Assembly (NCBI GenBank): GCA_949317995.1
Contig: OX439039.1
Span: 78,226,002 to 78,290,001 of the forward strand
Source of the DNA: Acholoe squamosa
Lineage: Eukaryota > Annelida > Polychaeta > Phyllodocida > Polynoidae
Direction: 5' to 3'
Length of the DNA: 64,000 nucleotides
Below are positions 59,406 to 64,000 of this stretch, piece by piece. The notes under the pieces were generated by a model. It searched no databases, was not told the DNA's origin, and saw nothing but the letters and a program-made list of their open reading frames with translations. The position numbers were made by a program, and so were the translations under genes. Position 1 is the first letter of the stretch. Every line of letters starts with the position of its first letter.

Positions 59406-60633
59406 AATTTAATAAATTTTTATTGATAAGACAGAGCAGGAACTTAAAAAAAAAGCTTGGATCTATATTTGTTATATCGACTATATAACTGAAGCTGATG
59501 ACTCAAACCTTTCTGTTCAAATTTCTATAGCTATTAAGCGGGTCAATAAAATGAGATTTCTCATATATTCTGGCCCATTGTGCCATCAAATACACGTTTT
59601 CTAGACACATCACATCCTTTTCTATTTCCTTTCTTCTCTGACTCAGAGTGGGTCCACTATACCAAGAACGTTATAGAATTTAGGGAAAACAAACAGAAAG
59701 GGACATCCAATCTAGGCCGCATGGATGATCCTTTTTTGCTTTCCTGCTCACAAATGCCTGAACTCAAGCATCAATACGACCATATATTTGACAATATCTA
59801 TTGAACATTATCATGATTTGAGTGATCCCTGGTGCTGGCCCACTCAATGTAGGCTATGTGGCCAATGTCAGGTGGACCTACGCTACACCATGGAGCTCAC
59901 TTACCTGTGAGCTGGGACCTTTGGTACTACCCCACCCTGTGGTCCTCTTGGCAGGGTTCTCCAACCCCTATTATACATAACTCTTTAGCACTTTAGGGAC
60001 CACATAATGTTGTCGGTTTTACTTATTCATTGTGATATGACCTCTATAAGTGACTCTCTAGGAAGTAAAATCATGGTTCACATAGAAACTAAAAGCTCAG
60101 CCCATTTCATTTAATGGATTTGAATAGATTTGCCAATATTGAGATGATATTCAGTCAAATTATGATGCAGCATTGCCGTGCATTGTACATCGACCCTATA
60201 GGCATCTCCAGGATTGTATCAACTCTATATGTTCGGAATAGTGCACGATACACGTTCCTAACCCCTTACTGACCTTAATGGTTCTAGTGGTGATTTCAAA
60301 ATGTTAATTTATCATTATCTTGAAATACTCATCATTAGATTATTTCCTAACATACAACGACAGCATGCTCCAAGTCATAGTGAAATCCACATAGGAATAG
60401 CATAGATATTTGAAGTCGTAACGCTTTGGGCGCTTGTAATGACCCCCCAGGGGCAGTTAGCATAACCAATATCAGATGGTGTCAACATCCATTACTATTG
60501 ACAGCATTGGTTAAGAATTCTGTTTACATCCTTTTGGTCTTCAAATAGATTCATTTGTTAAAACTAACTAACCACAAGAATGAAATAATGTAAACATTTA
60601 TAGATAGGGGCTTCTTTTATGACCTTTCTCCTT

Positions 60634-60790
60634 CAGTGGCGGATTGAGGATCTTGAAAAGGAGGGGGCGCCACCCGAATGGAGGGGGCGCAACCCCTATT
60701 TTTGAGCAAAAATATGTAATTAAGCTCGTAAGTACTTGCAAAATGGAAGGTGCGCATGCTCCCATGTCCCCCCCCTAAATCCGCCACCAG
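60634..60790. mobile_element. Short hAT-type MITE
   Basis: It begins CAGTGGCGGATTGAGGATCT and ends AAATCCGCCACC. Related sequences lie at about 55588-55733 and 50180-50280 (TCGGATCCAGGATTTTGAAA). All are short G-rich copies without coding capacity. Confidence 0.55.
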
Positions 60791-61791
60791 CCTTTTCCCA
60801 TCATTTGCAGACAAATGTCATAGTTGTGATAGTTATCAGATAGGTGTTAATTCACCTAGGTTTATTATTGCCTTTTCAAATTTTTGAGGGCAATAACACA
60901 CAATAGTCACACACCTTTCTGATGTTTATCACAGAAAATCATGGTAAAAGTGATAACAAAGGAGCATTCTTCTATTTCATGGCATATCACGATATCCTAA
61001 AGGAAACATCCATTGCAATATGATAAAAAGCCACCATCCCCCTGTTTTGAGCACTTCTCATCACAATAAATAGTGCTTTCTTTTTCAAATAAACTGGTGA
61101 CCAGGGGTAACTGAACTAGAAGGTTTATGCAACGGGAGAAACAGAGGAACAACAGCTTGTAGAATGTATACGTCCTCTATAAAGAAAGGAAAGAGTGTCA
61201 TTGAAACCACAGAGGGCAGTATGTATTGAGATGTTTAGATAGGTATCATGAATCTGGTATTTGCCTAGGGCACATATAAATCACTTGAGCTGTTTCTATT
61301 GCCACTGCTTGGTCTTGTCTGATAGTTTCCAATAAATATTTCAATTGGAAAAGTATCACAATGTCTCATAGGTAAAAAATAGTTAACATGTTTATGAAAT
61401 GGTTCCTGAAATTTCTTGCTGGTTTACAAACTCATTTCTTGTTTACATTAAACTCATCTGATACAATAACTGTTTTTGATAAAGCTTAGATACAACAACA
61501 TTTTTCTTGTTCAAATCAGAAAAAAAGAATCTTTCAGTCTGAGAATCTGTAGCCTAGGATTTAACTGTCCAGGCCAAACTGTGTACACTGTGAGAACCGG
61601 GAAGTGCAGGACAAATTCATTATGTACAAACTATACCCCTCCCACAAATATAATACAATACATGTACATTAAAATAAGTACATTTCTCTTCTCTCTTTCT
61701 TTTGTTTTATGAGGTACCTGCCCCATGTCTGTACTTTTCGATCAGTAAAATCATTCTTGCTGGGATGGTTTTCCCGACATAGTGCACTATT

Positions 61792-61830
<39 letters not shown>

Positions 61831-61860
61831 AACTATATACACTCGTGTATATATATATAA

Positions 61861-62074
61861 TTAGCCGCGAACGGTTAGGGACTATTTGCAGCGCGCATTG
61901 GTATCTATGATGTCATAGCATGACGTCATGGTAAACACTCCTCCAGTATATAAGAGGGGATTTTCAATGTAACGGCCAATTGGCTCGATCTCACCTGTAC
62001 AGGTAACACCATGCTGGGTGTTCCCTGGAATTTTAACGGTTTTTCTTGATTGAAATTTGATTTTTCAAATCAAG
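61861..62074 (+). promoter_or_regulatory. Retrotransposon 5' region with CRE pair and TATA box
   Basis: Upstream of the gag-like ORF are TGATGTCA (61908-61915) and a perfect CRE, TGACGTCA (61921-61928). A TATA box, TATATAAG, follows at 61947-61954, which predicts transcription starting near 61980. The segment follows an (AT)n tract. It is probably the element's terminal repeat or leader; its end cannot be fixed without the 3' copy. Confidence 0.6.
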
Positions 62075-63109
62075 ATGGGGAGGAAATCAACTAGAGTTGC
62101 CAAAGCGGCTATGGCCTCCAAAAAATCGGCCAAATCGGCTAAGAAAACGGTGGAATCGGTCAATTCAGGATTTGCGAGTGAGCTGGAATCTTCTGGGGTG
62201 GATCGGAGGTCCATCTCACCCAACCAAGCTAAGGGTTTGGAAGGAGTACAGCTCATTGACCAGACGGAGAGACTGGAATCGTTGGAGGACGAGTTGTGCA
62301 GTATCAAAGGCTTGCTGCAGGAGCTGGTAGCTGGAAAGGACAGGAAAGACGAGACGAAATCTATGGAGGGGGCGTGGCAGCATACACGTGCGAATGTTTG
62401 TCAACGACCTGTGACGTCATCGCATCGGGAGCGCAGCCGCGTAACCAGGCAGCGGTCTCCTAGCGTCCTTAGCGACGGTTCGAAATGGGACGAAGTCGGG
62501 CATCGTGGTCGTCGCCGGAGATCAAAATCATCTTTTTCCACTCGTCACAGACCTCGGTCGTCTTCAGGAGGGTCGTCAGTAGATTCTTCTACATCCAAGC
62601 TTCACACCAATACCAAATATGGTGAGTTTGACCACGAAATATATGTAAAAAAATGGGAAAAGATCGATACCGTTGAGAAATTGATGTTAGTCAACTTGAA
62701 CTTTATCTTAGATTATTACAAAGATAACAGTGATGTAGAAGGCATGTTGAGGCATCTCCAAGTCCTGGTTGAAAAAGCTGGGACAAGAATGTATACAGTA
62801 GCAGCCCTATTGGCTTATGATAAATCGGTTAGGACTAGGGCAAATAAGGATGGGATAGAGGCCTTTGGAGTGATAGACAACTCTGACATTCTTAGACACC
62901 TATCATATGATGGTACTGTTCAAGCACAGAAGGCTTATGCTACTAAGACTAGGAATGGTTTCAAACAGAAAATCTCAAATAACTCCTGCTATGGTTTTAA
63001 TAGAGCAGAAGGTTGTGTACGGGATCCCTGTAAATACAAACATGTCTGCAGTGGTTGCGGTTCCTCTGGGCATGGTAAAACTGAGTGCCAGAAGGCCAGG
63101 AGTGAATAG
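62075..63109 (+). CDS. Retrotransposon gag-like ORF with zinc knuckle
   Basis: The ORF encodes 344 residues from the ATG at 62075-62077 to TAG at 63107-63109. The N-terminal half is basic and Ser/Arg-rich. A helical middle part follows from about residue 185. The C-terminus carries a C-Y-G-F-N...C...C...H pattern like a CCCH finger, immediately followed by a C-X2-C-X4-H-X4-C zinc knuckle (C-S-G-C-G-S-S-G-H-G-K-T-E-C). Such a pair is, from general knowledge, common in tyrosine-recombinase (DIRS/Ngaro-type) retrotransposons of marine invertebrates. It would bind element RNA and form particles. An upstream in-frame TTG at 62057 is not favoured over the ATG. Confidence 0.8.
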   Translation: MGRKSTRVAKAAMASKKSAKSAKKTVESVNSGFASELESSGVDRRSISPNQAKGLEGVQLIDQTERLESLEDELCSIKGLLQELVAGKDRKDETKSMEGAWQHTRANVCQRPVTSSHRERSRVTRQRSPSVLSDGSKWDEVGHRGRRRRSKSSFSTRHRPRSSSGGSSVDSSTSKLHTNTKYGEFDHEIYVKKWEKIDTVEKLMLVNLNFILDYYKDNSDVEGMLRHLQVLVEKAGTRMYTVAALLAYDKSVRTRANKDGIEAFGVIDNSDILRHLSYDGTVQAQKAYATKTRNGFKQKISNNSCYGFNRAEGCVRDPCKYKHVCSGCGSSGHGKTECQKARSE

Positions 63110-64000
63110 GAAACTGCAGGTGGTCGATATCCCATAGCTGGTAATGATATTTGTTTGATGCCGGACCAAGTTATGGTAGGTGTGGTAGATATCGACTCGC
63201 CTTCTCAAGCTCCAGTACAGGAGGTGAATGATACGAAAATGGTTGGGGATTATTTTTCTTCAACTGAGTTCGTAGCGGAACAAAATATTTTCCAAGAATT
63301 TAATTCTTTAGGATATGATATAGATGTTACCTGTAATAGTTTAATACAGGTTGGTATTGAACCACTTTTTACTGTTAGTGTCTCAGGTTTACCCAGCATC
63401 AGGGTATATGACGACTGTATAAAAGGTGTATGTACGTGTGTTCATTACATTGGTGGTGAGAGAGCTCAAATTTTGCCGTGTAGAGTGGCCCCTCTCCTTC
63501 AACAAAAAGGTCTCATTGATATTAGTGGTAAAGAGGCTGATTTTCTATGGCATGGTATTGTTCAAGGTTTTAAAATTGTGGATCCGGACTGTCAAACTAC
63601 TTATGATTGTAAAAATTATAAGTCAATCCTAGAGGGAAGGTTCTATAATGAGTACTGTGGTATATTATTAGAGGAACTAGAGGCTGGTCTAGTTTCTAAG
63701 AGTAATGATAAACCTCATTGTATCCATGCTCTAGGTGGGGTAGAAAAGTCTAATGGCAAGTTAAGACCCATAACTGACTGCAGCATGCCTGATAAAATTT
63801 CTATTAATAATTTTATGGATACTACTAGCTCGACATTTTCTTATAATAATATTAGCACGGTGACTGCTCAATTGAATAAGAACGATTTCATGAGTGTGGT
63901 GGATTTAAAGTCAGCCTACAGATCTATAAATGTGTATGCACCTCACACGACCATGCAAGGTTTCAGATGGGATTTTGGATATGGTGAGGATTATTATGTA
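63110..64000 (+). CDS. Retrotransposon pol (reverse transcriptase), partial, in frame with gag
   Basis: The frame of the gag-like ORF continues after its TAG without another stop to the window end (297 codons). The first part is unrecognised and lacks a clear D-T/S-G aspartic protease motif. From about 63660 reverse transcriptase blocks appear: K-L-R-P-I-T-D-C-S, then motif A S-V-V-D-L-K-S-A-Y-R with the first catalytic aspartate, and G-F-R-W-D-F. Motif C with the remaining catalytic aspartates, RNase H and any recombinase or integrase lie beyond the window. The R-P-I-T-D-C-S type and absence of protease fit DIRS/YR elements better than Ty3 elements, but family assignment needs the 3' part. 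No ATG is needed if the TAG is read through. Confidence 0.8.

Larger units (their letters stand above)
56728..61790. other. Repeat-dense region upstream of the chitin synthase
   Basis: It would contain the promoter and any 5' non-coding exons of the chitin synthase, but none could be identified. Listed features are a small MITE, a GA tract (57111-57152), the 81-bp duplicate, palindromes, tRNA-like sequences and a hAT-type MITE. About 59460-60630 and 60800-61790 show nothing coding. Confidence 0.55.

Noticed and set aside
62065-62404. Minus-strand ORFs opposite the gag-like gene
   Set aside because: They are shadows of the coding strand with no independent support.

Overview
The window is eukaryotic: roughly 63% A+T, one gene split into about forty short GT-AG exons over 30 kb, no operons, and dense short transposon remnants. 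The main gene, on the minus strand, is a chitin synthase with an N-terminal myosin motor. From general knowledge of the family this architecture is typical of lophotrochozoans (molluscs, brachiopods), so a marine spiralian genome is the best guess. The species cannot be fixed from the sequence.

Layout. At 1-26 kb there is mostly repeat-rich non-coding DNA with a few plus-strand exon candidates (1-88, 13936-14014, and a likely terminal exon at 25081-25142). This half holds two very large inverted-repeat structures (about 6.07-8.9 kb and 14.7-19.5 kb), two TTAA-associated piggyBac-like miniature elements, several MITE families, a 42-bp minisatellite, GA-rich satellites and a tRNA-Leu-like repeat. 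At 26.9-56.7 kb lies the chitin synthase gene. I reconstructed 40 coding exons by hand from frame, splice sites and phase. They join without a frameshift to 7884 nt, or 2627 residues plus stop. Order in the protein: disordered N-terminus with a PPxY motif and polyproline (1-190), myosin motor (191-930), degenerate IQ and charged helix (937-985), acidic linker (986-1060), N-terminal membrane block (1061 to about 1520), GT2 chitin synthase core (about 1590-1964), five further membrane helices ending at the W-G-T-R-E motif (2143-2147), two more helices, and a basic and proline-rich tail. Its introns carry a solo LTR with target duplication, Tc1-like, Harbinger-like and other MITEs.

At 56.7-61.8 kb, upstream of that gene, is a repeat-dense stretch of foldback palindromes, GC-rich hairpins, tRNA-like sequences and an exact 81-bp duplicated insertion. 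At 61.8-64 kb the 5' part of a retrotransposon begins on the plus strand: TATA/CRE promoter, a gag-like ORF with zinc knuckles, then a reverse-transcriptase ORF in the same frame after one TAG stop, running off the window.

How the parts relate: only the chitin synthase has a clear function. It would be a membrane enzyme polymerising UDP-GlcNAc into chitin, with a cytosolic motor domain able to engage actin. The rest is mainly mobile DNA around and inside it.
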